Shown: piece after piece, positions 44,304 through 52,197 of the stretch
Layout: each line of letters starts with the position of its first letter
How positions within the stretch are numbered: the stretch's first letter is position 1
Assembly: GCA_038207585.1 (NCBI GenBank)
Contig: JBBQZP010000015.1
Location: forward strand, 1-64,000
DNA from: JBBQZP01 sp038207585
GTDB taxonomy: Bacteria > Pseudomonadota > Alphaproteobacteria > Rhodobacterales > Rhodobacteraceae
DNA: 64,000 nt
Direction of reading: 5' to 3'
Program-made: the position numbers and the translations under genes
The notes under the pieces: model-generated
The model's database searches: none
The model's input: only the letters and a program-made list of their open reading frames with translations
What the model was told of the DNA's origin: nothing

Positions 44304-46715
44304 TTAATGTGCCGTAGCCCCCGCCGGATCATCACCCCGTCTAAGCGCACGGGCGGCGGCGGCGGCATCTTCCGCCTCCTGATCCCATTCGATGGGTTCG
44401 GGCTGACGGACGAGCGCATGTTTAAGCACTTCGGACACATGCTTGACCGGAATGATCTGCATCCCCTTTTTGACGTTATCGGGGATTTCGGTCAGGTCTT
44501 TCTCGTTCTCTTCCGGGATCAGCACGGTCTTGATGCCGCCCCGCAGTGCCGCCAGCAGCTTTTCCTTCAGCCCGCCGATGGGCATCGCATTGCCGCGCAG
44601 CGATACCTCGCCCGTCATCGCGATATCCTTGCGGACCGGAATCTGGGTCAGGACCGACACGATAGAGGTGACCATCGCAAGCCCCGCCGAAGGGCCATCC
44701 TTGGGCGTCGCCCCGTCGGGCACATGCACATGGATGTCGATCGTATCGAACTTGGTCGGCTTCACCCCGATCTGCGGGCTGATGGAGCGAACATAGCTGG
44801 ATGCCGCATCAATGCTTTCCTTCATTACGTCGCCCAGTTTCCCGGTCGTTTTCATGCGGCCCTTGCCGGGCAGACGCAATGCTTCGATCTGCAACAGATC
44901 GCCGCCAACGCTTGTCCAGGCCAACCCGGTGACGACACCGATCTGATCGGTCGCCTCGGCGAGGCCATAGCGGTGGCGTTTCACGCCAAGGAAACCTTCC
45001 AGCTTGTCGGGCGTCACTTCCACCGATTTAACCTTGCCCTTGACGATTTCCGTCACGGCCTTGCGGGCCAGCTTCGCAATCTCACGCTCAAGGTTCCGCA
45101 CCCCCGCTTCGCGGGTATAGGTGCGGATCATTTCCATCAACGCCTCGTCGCTGATCTTGAACTCACCCTTTTTCAGGGCGTGGTTCGCGGTCTGCTTGGC
45201 AATCAGATGCCCCTTCGCGATTTCGCGCTTTTCATCTTCGGTATAGCCTGCCAGCGGAATGATCTCCATCCGGTCCAACAGCGGCGAAGGCATGTTGTAG
45301 CTGTTGGCCGTGGTGATGAACATCACGTTGGACAGATCGTATTCCACCTCAAGATAGTGGTCGACGAAGGTCGCGTTCTGTTCAGGGTCCAGCACCTCCA
45401 GCATGGCGCTGGCCGGATCGCCCCGGAAATCCTGCCCCATCTTGTCAATTTCGTCCAGCAGGATCAGCGGGTTGGTGGTTTTCGCCTTTTTCAACGCCTG
45501 AATGATCTTGCCGGGCATCGACCCGATATAGGTGCGGCGATGGCCACGGATTTCGGATTCGTCGCGCACGCCACCAAGGCTGATGCGGATGAACTCGCGC
45601 CCCGTAGCTTTGGCAACAGACCGGCCAAGGCTGGTTTTGCCCACACCCGGAGGGCCGACCAGACACAGGATGGGACCTTTCAGCTTTGCACTGCGCGCCT
45701 GCACGGCCAGATATTCGACGATGCGTTCCTTGACCTTTTCAAGGCCGTAGTGATCGGCATCAAGCACGGCCTGCGCCTTGCCCAGATCTTTCTTGGTGCG
45801 GCTTTTCACACCCCAGGGCAGACACAGAATCCAGTCCAGATAGTTGCGGATCACGGTGGCTTCCGCGCTCATCGGGCTCATGGATTTCAGCTTTTTCAGC
45901 TCGGCATCCGCCTTGTCGCGCGCCTCTTTGGAAAGCTGGGTCTTGGCGATGCGGGCTTCAAGCTCGGCCACCTCATTGCCGCCATCCTCGCCGTCGCCCA
46001 ATTCCTTCTGAATGGCCTTCATCTGCTCATTCAAATAATATTCGCGCTGGGTCCGCTCCATCTGGCTTTTGACGCGGGTCTTGATCTTTTTCTCGACCTG
46101 CATGACGGACATTTCGCCCTGCATGTGGCCATAAACCTTTTCCAGCCGTTGGCCGACATCCAGCGTTTCCAGCAAAGCCTGCTTGGCGCCGACATCAATG
46201 CCCAGATGACCGGCCACCAGATCGGCCAGACGCGCCGGTTCATGCGTGTCGGATACGGCGGCGACTGCTTCTTCGGGGATGTTCTTCTTGATCTTTGCGT
46301 AACGCTCGAATTCCTCGGCGACGCCGCGCAGCAGGGCATCCACCACTTCCTTGTCGCCGGGAAGTTCGGTCAAGGGCGCGCAGGCGGCCTCGAAAAAGCG
46401 ATCATTTTCGATGAATTCGGTGATGCGGACGCGGGATTTTCCCTCGACCAGAACCTTTACGGTGCCGTCGGGCAATTTCAGAAGCTGAAGCACATTGGCC
46501 AGCACACCGGCCTTGTAAATGCCTTCGGCAACCGGATCGTCTATCGTGGGGTCAATCTGGCTGGACAGAAGTATCTGGCGGTCTTCGGCCATCACCTCTT
46601 CCAAGGCGCGCACCGATTTTTCGCGGCCCACGAACAGCGGCACGATCATATGCGGAAACACCACGATATCGCGCAGCGGCAGAACGGGGTAGCTGGGGGA
46701 CAGGAGTTCGGTCAT
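44304..46715 (-). CDS. lon: ATP-dependent protease Lon
   Basis: This 803-residue serine-lysine protease degrades damaged and regulatory proteins. The N-terminal substrate domain (YPVLPLRDIVVFPHMIVPLFVGR) and a coiled-coil middle precede the AAA+ module with Walker A GPPGVGKTSL and Walker B ILLDEIDKM. The C-terminal protease domain has KDGPSAG with the catalytic Ser and IPVRKDIAMTGE before the Lys. Length matches alphaproteobacterial Lon. The start MTELLS at 46715 has AAGGAAA upstream. A heat-shock-type promoter is predicted at 46791-46818. Confidence 0.97.
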   Translation of the reverse strand: MTELLSPSYPVLPLRDIVVFPHMIVPLFVGREKSVRALEEVMAEDRQILLSSQIDPTIDDPVAEGIYKAGVLANVLQLLKLPDGTVKVLVEGKSRVRITEFIENDRFFEAACAPLTELPGDKEVVDALLRGVAEEFERYAKIKKNIPEEAVAAVSDTHEPARLADLVAGHLGIDVGAKQALLETLDVGQRLEKVYGHMQGEMSVMQVEKKIKTRVKSQMERTQREYYLNEQMKAIQKELGDGEDGGNEVAELEARIAKTQLSKEARDKADAELKKLKSMSPMSAEATVIRNYLDWILCLPWGVKSRTKKDLGKAQAVLDADHYGLEKVKERIVEYLAVQARSAKLKGPILCLVGPPGVGKTSLGRSVAKATGREFIRISLGGVRDESEIRGHRRTYIGSMPGKIIQALKKAKTTNPLILLDEIDKMGQDFRGDPASAMLEVLDPEQNATFVDHYLEVEYDLSNVMFITTANSYNMPSPLLDRMEIIPLAGYTEDEKREIAKGHLIAKQTANHALKKGEFKISDEALMEMIRTYTREAGVRNLEREIAKLARKAVTEIVKGKVKSVEVTPDKLEGFLGVKRHRYGLAEATDQIGVVTGLAWTSVGGDLLQIEALRLPGKGRMKTTGKLGDVMKESIDAASSYVRSISPQIGVKPTKFDTIDIHVHVPDGATPKDGPSAGLAMVTSIVSVLTQIPVRKDIAMTGEVSLRGNAMPIGGLKEKLLAALRGGIKTVLIPEENEKDLTEIPDNVKKGMQIIPVKHVSEVLKHALVRQPEPIEWDQEAEDAAAAARALRRGDDPAGATAH

Positions 46716-46790
46716 TCTGTTTCCTTCGTGTGGCAGACGCGACTGGCCCCGATGGTCGGCAGCGTGGGCGCGTCTCCGGTTAGACACAAT

Positions 46791-46818
46791 ATCTGGGGCA
46801 TGGAGGGGTTGGTTTCAA
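46791..46818 (-). promoter_or_regulatory. Sigma32 (RpoH)-like promoter of lon
   Basis: On the minus strand TTGAAA (46818-46813) and CCCCAGAT (46798-46791) are 14 nt apart, close to the RpoH consensus CTTGAA-N13/16-CCCCATnT (one mismatch in the -10 block). The implied leader is about 70 nt. lon is a heat-shock gene in many bacteria. Confidence 0.6.
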
Positions 46819-46916
46819 CCACGCGTGCAGAAGTGTTTCAAGCACAATGCCGCGAGTGGACGCGGGTCACAAGGACGCAATTGCTGCGATTTTCACAATA
46901 TTGCTGGCGGACGTGA

Positions 46917-46942
46917 AAGGGGGCAGGTGCGCCCTGCCCCCT
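46917..46942 (-). terminator. Terminator hairpin after the OYE-family gene
   Basis: AAGGGGGCAGG (46917-46927) and CCTGCCCCCTT (46932-46942) form a perfect 11-bp stem with a 4-nt loop, starting 7 nt after the stop codon. The T-run on the minus strand is short (TTT). Confidence 0.7.
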
Positions 46943-46949
46943 TGTCGTA

Positions 46950-48050
46950 TTATTCGGCAGCTACTTTGGCCAGCGTCGGGTAATCGGTATACCCCTCACG
47001 CCCGCCGCCATAGAACGTGGCCTTGTCGGGCGCGTTCAGTTCCGCGTTCTGCGCCAGCCGCTCGGGCAGATCAGGGTTGGCAATGTAGGGCACACCGAAC
47101 GCCACCGCATCGACCCGGCCATGTTCGACCGCCTGAATCGCCATGTCGCGGCTAAAGCCGTTGTTGGCGATGTAAAAGCCCTTGTAGGCTTTGCGCAGTG
47201 CGGCCAGATCGTCGGCGGGGGCGGCATCGCGGTCGCCGCCGGTCTGACCTTCAACCATGTGCAGATAGGCCAGATCAAAGCCGTTCAGAACGTCGATGAC
47301 ATGGCCGAAAAGGGCTGGCGTGTCACTGTCGATGCCCACATTGTTGGCGTTCGACCACGGGCTGAGGCGGATGCCGACACGGCCCGGCCCCCAGACTTTC
47401 GTGACCGCAGCCATCACCTCGGCCAACAACCGGGTACGGTTCTTGATCGAGCCGCCGTAAGCATCGGTGCGCTTGTTCGACGTTTCGCGCAGGAATTCAT
47501 CCAGCAGATAGCCGTTGGCCGCATGCACTTCAACGCCGTCAAAACCTGCCGACTTGGCATTTTCGGCGGCTTTTACATAATCGGCAATCAGACGCGGCAT
47601 TTCTTCAAGGTCAAGCGCGCGCGGGGTCGAGGTATCGACAAACCCCTTGCCGTCAAATGTCTGTGTGCCCGCCGCTATGGCCGAGGGTGCAACCGGGGCC
47701 TGCCCGCCGGGCTGCAATGATGTGTGCGAGATGCGGCCGACATGCCAAAGCTGCAGAACGATCTTGCCGCCTGCCTTGTGAACGGCGTCGGTGACGGCGC
47801 GCCAGCCCTTGACCTGCGCCTCCGAATAGATCCCCGGCGTGCCCCAGTACCCCTTGCCCTCGGGCGAGATCTGGGTCGCCTCGGTGATGATCAGGCCGCC
47901 CGACGCGCGCTGCGCGTAGTAATCGGCGTGCATGTCCTTGACAGTGTCATCGGCATTGTTGGCCCGGTTGCGGGTCAGGGGTGCCATCACGATGCGGTTG
48001 GCAAGGTCGATCTTGCCGGCTTTGGCCGGGGTGAAGAGTTTGTCGGTCAT
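46950..48050 (-). CDS. Old yellow enzyme family NADH:flavin oxidoreductase (alkene reductase)
   Basis: This 366-residue FMN-dependent TIM-barrel protein has the OYE motifs VMAPLTRNRA near the N-terminus, HVGRISHTS, VHAANGYLLDEFLRETSNKR (His/Asn substrate pair and FMN contacts) and the C-terminal AFGVPYIANPDLPERL. Close relatives (NemA, XenA/B) reduce activated alkenes, nitroesters or maleimides with NAD(P)H. The start MTDKLF at 48050 has AAGGAGA upstream. It is monocistronic, with its own terminator. The physiological substrate is unknown. Confidence 0.93.
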   Translation of the reverse strand: MTDKLFTPAKAGKIDLANRIVMAPLTRNRANNADDTVKDMHADYYAQRASGGLIITEATQISPEGKGYWGTPGIYSEAQVKGWRAVTDAVHKAGGKIVLQLWHVGRISHTSLQPGGQAPVAPSAIAAGTQTFDGKGFVDTSTPRALDLEEMPRLIADYVKAAENAKSAGFDGVEVHAANGYLLDEFLRETSNKRTDAYGGSIKNRTRLLAEVMAAVTKVWGPGRVGIRLSPWSNANNVGIDSDTPALFGHVIDVLNGFDLAYLHMVEGQTGGDRDAAPADDLAALRKAYKGFYIANNGFSRDMAIQAVEHGRVDAVAFGVPYIANPDLPERLAQNAELNAPDKATFYGGGREGYTDYPTLAKVAAE

Positions 48051-48196
48051 GGGGTTCTCCTTTGACAGTTTATGCTGCACTTGCATCTATGCGGTGAAGC
48101 CGCCCGCGCAACCCGTGCGTAGGGGTCCGTCTGGGACAGAACTTCGTCACTTCTGTGCAGAAACGCACGCGACAACGGCTTTGTTCCGCAAAACGC

Positions 48197-49324
48197 TCAG
48201 ACTACGGGAATATCGCCTTCAGCCCGCCTGCCATGAAACCCGGCCACGAACTCTGCCAGCCTGCCCGCGCCAATCGCATCGCGCAGCCCCTGCATCAGTC
48301 CCTGATAATAATGAAGGTTGTGCCAGGTCAGCAGCATAGAGGCGATGATTTCCTGAGCCTTGACCACATGATGCAGATAGGCGCGCGAGTAATTCCGACA
48401 GGCGGGGCAAGTGCAGCTTTCATCCAAGGGGCGCGGATCATCCTGATGGCGTGCATTGCGCAGGTTGACTTGCCCCCGCGGCGTCCACGCCTGCCCGGTG
48501 CGGCCTGAACGCGAGGGCAGCACGCAATCCATCATGTCGATGCCACGTTCCACCGCACCCACGATATCATCGGGCTTTCCGACCCCCATCAGGTAGCGCG
48601 GCTTATCCTGCGGCAGGAACCCCGGCGCATAATCCAGCACGCCGAACATCGCCTCTTGCCCCTCACCCACCGCAAGGCCCCCCACGGCATAGCCATCGAA
48701 GCCTATGGCGCGCAGGGCCACGGCACTTTCCTCGCGCAGATCACGCGACACACCGCCCTGCATGATACCGAACAGCGCATGACCGGGGCGGTCGCCAAAC
48801 GCCACCTTGGACCGTTCCGCCCACCGCATCGACAGCGCCATGCTCTTGGCAACCTCGGCCTCGGTTGCGGGCAAGGCCGGGCATTCGTCAAAACACATCA
48901 CGATATCACTGCCCAAAAGGCGCTGAATTTCCATGCTGCGTTCGGGCGACAGCATGTGTTTTGATCCGTCGATGTGGGATTTGAAGGTCACGCCTTCTTC
49001 GGTCAGCTTGCGCAGATCGGCAAGGCTCATCACCTGAAACCCGCCCGAGTCCGTGAGGATCGGCCTGTCCCAGTTCATAAAGCGGTGAAGCCCGCCCAGC
49101 CGCGCAATCCGTTCGGCACCGGGGCGCAGCATCAGGTGATAGGTGTTGCCAAGCAAAATATCGGCACCCGTTTCGCGCACAGACCCCGGCAGCATCGCCT
49201 TGACTGTGGCCGCCGTGCCCACCGGCATGAAGGCGGGCGTTCGGATGTCACCGCGCGGGGTGCGGATCACCCCGGAGCGGGCGCGCCCGTCCGTCGCCGC
49301 AATGTCAAAGCCGAATGTCGTCAT
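48197..49324 (-). CDS. tgt: Queuine tRNA-ribosyltransferase
   Basis: This 375-residue enzyme exchanges guanine 34 for preQ1 in tRNAs with GUN anticodons. LTDSGGFQVMSL holds a catalytic Asp, GGLAVGEGQE the base-recognition loop, and CTCPACRNYSRAYLHH the zinc site. Length is typical. The start MTTFGF at 49324 has GAGGT upstream. It follows the mandelate-racemase-like gene by 54 nt and may be read through from the taurine cluster, though functionally unrelated. Confidence 0.96.
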   Translation of the reverse strand: MTTFGFDIAATDGRARSGVIRTPRGDIRTPAFMPVGTAATVKAMLPGSVRETGADILLGNTYHLMLRPGAERIARLGGLHRFMNWDRPILTDSGGFQVMSLADLRKLTEEGVTFKSHIDGSKHMLSPERSMEIQRLLGSDIVMCFDECPALPATEAEVAKSMALSMRWAERSKVAFGDRPGHALFGIMQGGVSRDLREESAVALRAIGFDGYAVGGLAVGEGQEAMFGVLDYAPGFLPQDKPRYLMGVGKPDDIVGAVERGIDMMDCVLPSRSGRTGQAWTPRGQVNLRNARHQDDPRPLDESCTCPACRNYSRAYLHHVVKAQEIIASMLLTWHNLHYYQGLMQGLRDAIGAGRLAEFVAGFHGRRAEGDIPVV

Positions 49325-49378
49325 GGGGCACCTCGTTTCACCGCCCCAATGGGCCAAAACGGGCCTATTGCCAAGGGG

Positions 49379-50491
49379 TCAGCGCGGGCGTTCGCTGCAT
49401 TGATACTGCGCGCGGTCCAGCCAGTCGGGGGCGATCTGCACCCCCCAGCCGGGGCCTTGCGGGATCTGCACGCAGCCATCCGTCACGGCAAAGGGATCGC
49501 CCAGAAAGAGGCCGTCCTGCCAAGGATAGTAATCCGGCCCTTCAATCGAAAACTCCAGATACTTCCCCGCGTTGGGCAAGGCCCCCAGCAGGTGCATCGT
49601 GCAGATCGTGACCAGCGACAGGTTGGCGCTGTGTGGTGTGACGGGCAGCCCGGCCGCCTTGGCCATCCCCGCCACCAGCAGGGTTTTCGCAATGCCGCCC
49701 ATATACATGACATCCGGCTGCACCACGTTGACCGCGCGGGTGTCGATCATCCGCGCCCAGGTTGCCAGATCCCAATCCTGCTCGCCGCCCGTCACGTCGA
49801 TATCCAGCGCGTCGGTGACTTCTTTGGTTGCGGGCAAGTCCCAATAGGGCACCGGCTCCTCAAAATGGCTGATGCCCTCAGCCGCCAGCAGATAGCCAAC
49901 CTCGATGGCACGGGGCACGGAAAAGCCCGAATTCCCATCCACCAGCTTTGCCACACCGTCGCCCAAAGCGCGCGAAACAACCGGCACCACCTCCTCCGTG
50001 CGGCCCGGCCATTCATCGACATCACGGCCGCATTCGGCACCCACGCGCCATTTGAAGGCATCAAAGCCGTGGTCATCGCGCAGTTTCACGAACCGCTTGG
50101 CCTCGCCCGTAGGCGAGATATCCCGCTTCATCGAACTGGCATAGGCGCGCAGGGGCCGTGCTGTGCCGCCCAGCAATTCCACCACCGGCTTTTGCGCCCG
50201 CCGCCCCGCCAAGTCCCAAAGCGAGGTATCCAGCCCCGCCAAAGCCCGCGCGCGGTAAGAACCGGGGAATTTATGCTCACGTTCTTCGATGCGCTGCACC
50301 AGCCCCAGAATATCGCCCGTGCCCGCCCCAAGCGCCCATGGGGCGATCTGGCGATGAAACACCTGCGCTGTGATATCAGCGTTATAGGTTGAGGTCTGGC
50401 CCCAGCCAATATCGCCGTTTTCCGCCGTCACCCGCACGAAACAGACGAATTCATTGGCAAAGGTTTCCAGCTTTGCGATGGTGTCGATCAT
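49379..50491 (-). CDS. Mandelate racemase/muconate lactonizing enzyme family protein (enolase superfamily)
   Basis: This 370-residue enolase-superfamily member has an N-terminal capping domain and a barrel with metal ligands Asp185 (LVDGNSGF), Glu211 (FEEPVPYW) and Glu237 (GGEQDW). It also has an Asp260/His287 pair (VVQPD, PHSAN). The spacing 185-211-237-260-287 equals that of mandelate racemase (195-221-247-270-297). A KWR motif (Lys147) is the candidate second catalytic base. It is thus probably an active dehydratase or racemase of a hydroxy-acid; the substrate is unknown. The start ATG at 50491 overlaps the soeC stop (ATGA), tying it to the sulfonate cluster. The longer open frame to 51397 is out-of-frame soeC sequence. 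Confidence 0.88.
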   Translation of the reverse strand: MIDTIAKLETFANEFVCFVRVTAENGDIGWGQTSTYNADITAQVFHRQIAPWALGAGTGDILGLVQRIEEREHKFPGSYRARALAGLDTSLWDLAGRRAQKPVVELLGGTARPLRAYASSMKRDISPTGEAKRFVKLRDDHGFDAFKWRVGAECGRDVDEWPGRTEEVVPVVSRALGDGVAKLVDGNSGFSVPRAIEVGYLLAAEGISHFEEPVPYWDLPATKEVTDALDIDVTGGEQDWDLATWARMIDTRAVNVVQPDVMYMGGIAKTLLVAGMAKAAGLPVTPHSANLSLVTICTMHLLGALPNAGKYLEFSIEGPDYYPWQDGLFLGDPFAVTDGCVQIPQGPGWGVQIAPDWLDRAQYQCSERPR

Positions 50492-51360
50492 CCATGTGCT
50501 CCGTAATAAAGCCCCACCACATGCTCGGCCTCGGCAAAGAAAAGCCAGCGTTGCGCCGCCGCACCGATCAGATGGAACAGCGCTGCCACCCCAATCGCCA
50601 GCGGCCCCGAGGCCACGAACAGGATCAGCGCCGGGATCAGCGCGGCAGAGACCACCGCGATCACCCGCAGCTTCAGCGCATGTTTGCGGGCGACGATATA
50701 GATCATCTCGCGCATCAGGTAGTTGCCGCCGGTATGGGGCTGCTCGAACACCTGCACCGCGCCGATACCGCCCAACCCGGTGGCTGTGCCAAGCGTCTGC
50801 CCCCGTTCGGCAAAACGGGTGTCGCCCAGCGTGAAGCCTAGAATCATCAGCGCACCCAAGGCCAGAAGCGCCGGGGCCGCCCAAACCTGACCCGCCAGCA
50901 ATGCGCCCCCTGCCACGGCAAAGCCCAGAAAGATGGCGGGCGTGGTCCAATGGTTCCAGCGCGGCACAGTTTTGAGTTGCGCATAGATCATCGCGGTGCA
51001 TCCGACCGTAGCAATCGCCAGCGCTGCGCCCGTCATGCCAAACCCGCGCGTCCAGCCAAGGGTCAGCCAATCCGACAACGCCACCGGGGACAGAATGACC
51101 AGCGCCGCCACTGCCGCCCAGCCTTCGCGGCTCAGCCAGCTTGTGCGCCACTGGCTGAACGCCCGCAGCGCGCGCTGCGGATTGCCAAGGTGGAATGTCG
51201 CGGCAACAAGGCCGCTGACGGCCAGCCCGTAGCCCAGCCCCCAAAGGAAAAACGCAGCTATCCCCGTGGGATGAACCACGCCAAGCCCCAGAAAGGCAAG
51301 ATAGCCAAACCCCAGACCAGAGGCCACGCTGAACAGAATGACAGACGGTGCGGGATACAT
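50488..51360 (-). CDS. soeC: Membrane anchor subunit of molybdoenzyme, DmsC family (SoeC-like)
   Basis: This 290-residue integral membrane protein with about eight hydrophobic helices would anchor the catalytic subunits and pass electrons to quinone. FHLGNPQRALRAFSQWRTSWLSREG is the hallmark DmsC segment. The gene overlaps soeB by 1 nt (TGATG) and the enolase gene by 4 nt. The assignment to sulfite dehydrogenase, rather than DMSO or polysulfide reductase, rests on its place next to xsc and the exporter. Confidence 0.75.
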   Translation of the reverse strand: MYPAPSVILFSVASGLGFGYLAFLGLGVVHPTGIAAFFLWGLGYGLAVSGLVAATFHLGNPQRALRAFSQWRTSWLSREGWAAVAALVILSPVALSDWLTLGWTRGFGMTGAALAIATVGCTAMIYAQLKTVPRWNHWTTPAIFLGFAVAGGALLAGQVWAAPALLALGALMILGFTLGDTRFAERGQTLGTATGLGGIGAVQVFEQPHTGGNYLMREMIYIVARKHALKLRVIAVVSAALIPALILFVASGPLAIGVAALFHLIGAAAQRWLFFAEAEHVVGLYYGAHG

Positions 51361-52097
51361 CAGATCTTCCCCAGCACGCGGTCAAGCCAGCCCGCAAAGC
51401 CGGTCGCCTGAATGTCCAGCAGTGGCGCCAGAAGCGACGCCTCTTGCGGGCGGTCCTTTTTGCGAGGCGGCAGGTATTTGTTGGTTGGTTTAGTGCCCAG
51501 ATCGGGCATCAGATCATAGCCGCCGCGCTGAGCGACAAGCTGGCTGACGGCACTATCCGGATCACCCAGATCGCCAAAATGCCGCGCGCCGGTGGGGCAG
51601 GTGCGCACGCAGGCAGGCTCGCGGTCTTCTTCGGGCAGGTTTTCGTTATAGATGCGGTCAACGCACAGGGTGCATTTCTTCATCACACCCGCGTCCGCGT
51701 CCATCTCGCGCGCGCCGTAAGGGCAGGCCCAGGCACACAGACCGCAGCCGATACAGGCGTCCTCGTTGACCAGAACGATGCCATCCTCGGCCCGTTTGTA
51801 ACTTGCCCCGGTCGGGCAGACGGTGACGCAGGGCGCGTCGTCACAATGCAGGCAGGATCGGGGGAAATTAATGATTTGTGCAGGGGCGTCATCGGGTTGC
51901 ACCTGATAGCTGTGAACCCTGTTGAGAAACGTGCCAGAAGGGTCTGATCCGTATGGGTTTTGATCTGAAAGCGGCGCACCGTAGGTTTGGTCGTTCCAGC
52001 CCTTGCAGGCGGTGACACAGGCGTGACAGCCGACGCAAGTGTCAAGGTCGATTACAAGGCCCAGTTTTTTCTGGGTGTGGGTGGGAAGCTGGGTCAT
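51360..52097 (-). CDS. soeB: Four-cluster [4Fe-4S] electron-transfer subunit (SoeB-like)
   Basis: This 245-residue DmsB/PhsB-type ferredoxin subunit has four Cys motif groups: CVGCHACVTAC, CLHCDDAPCVTVC, CIGCGLCAWAC and CTLCVDRI...CVRTC. No signal peptide is present, so the complex is cytoplasm-facing, as described for SoeABC. The start MTQLPT at 52097 has AAAGG upstream; the upstream open frame crosses repeat A and is not coding. It passes electrons from the molybdenum subunit to the DmsC-like anchor. Confidence 0.8.
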   Translation of the reverse strand: MTQLPTHTQKKLGLVIDLDTCVGCHACVTACKGWNDQTYGAPLSDQNPYGSDPSGTFLNRVHSYQVQPDDAPAQIINFPRSCLHCDDAPCVTVCPTGASYKRAEDGIVLVNEDACIGCGLCAWACPYGAREMDADAGVMKKCTLCVDRIYNENLPEEDREPACVRTCPTGARHFGDLGDPDSAVSQLVAQRGGYDLMPDLGTKPTNKYLPPRKKDRPQEASLLAPLLDIQATGFAGWLDRVLGKI

Positions 52098-52122
52098 GCG
52101 CGGCCTTTCGGCAATGGGGAAA

Positions 52123-52185
52123 GGTCCGACCCATCGGACCCAAGATTCTTCGAAAAATCTTGCCAAAAATTTTCCAAAATTTTTG
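52123..52185. repeat. Hairpin plus repeat A copy 4 between soeA and soeB
   Basis: GGTCCGA/TCGGACC (52123-52140, 4-nt loop) precedes repeat A. Palindrome 1 is 52141-52162 (CAAGATT...AATCTTG, one mismatch pair) and palindrome 2 is 52164-52185 (CAAAAATTTT/AAAATTTTTG around CC). Unlike the other copies it lies inside a co-directional operon, where it could attenuate or process the soe mRNA. Confidence 0.8.
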
Positions 52186-52197
52186 CGTTCCGAGGTT

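Noticed and set aside
43740..46916. 1058-codon open frame on the plus strand
   Set aside because: It is antisense to the HU-like gene and lon in a fixed frame relation; high GC removes stop codons. No ribosome-binding site or recognisable domain.
48974..50392. 472-codon plus-strand frame opposite tgt and the enolase gene
   Set aside because: Spans two genes in antisense; no domain.
50492..51397. N-terminal extension making the enolase a 672-residue fusion
   Set aside because: The extra part is soeC read in another frame (Trp/Cys/Gly-rich nonsense); homology begins at the ATGA overlap.
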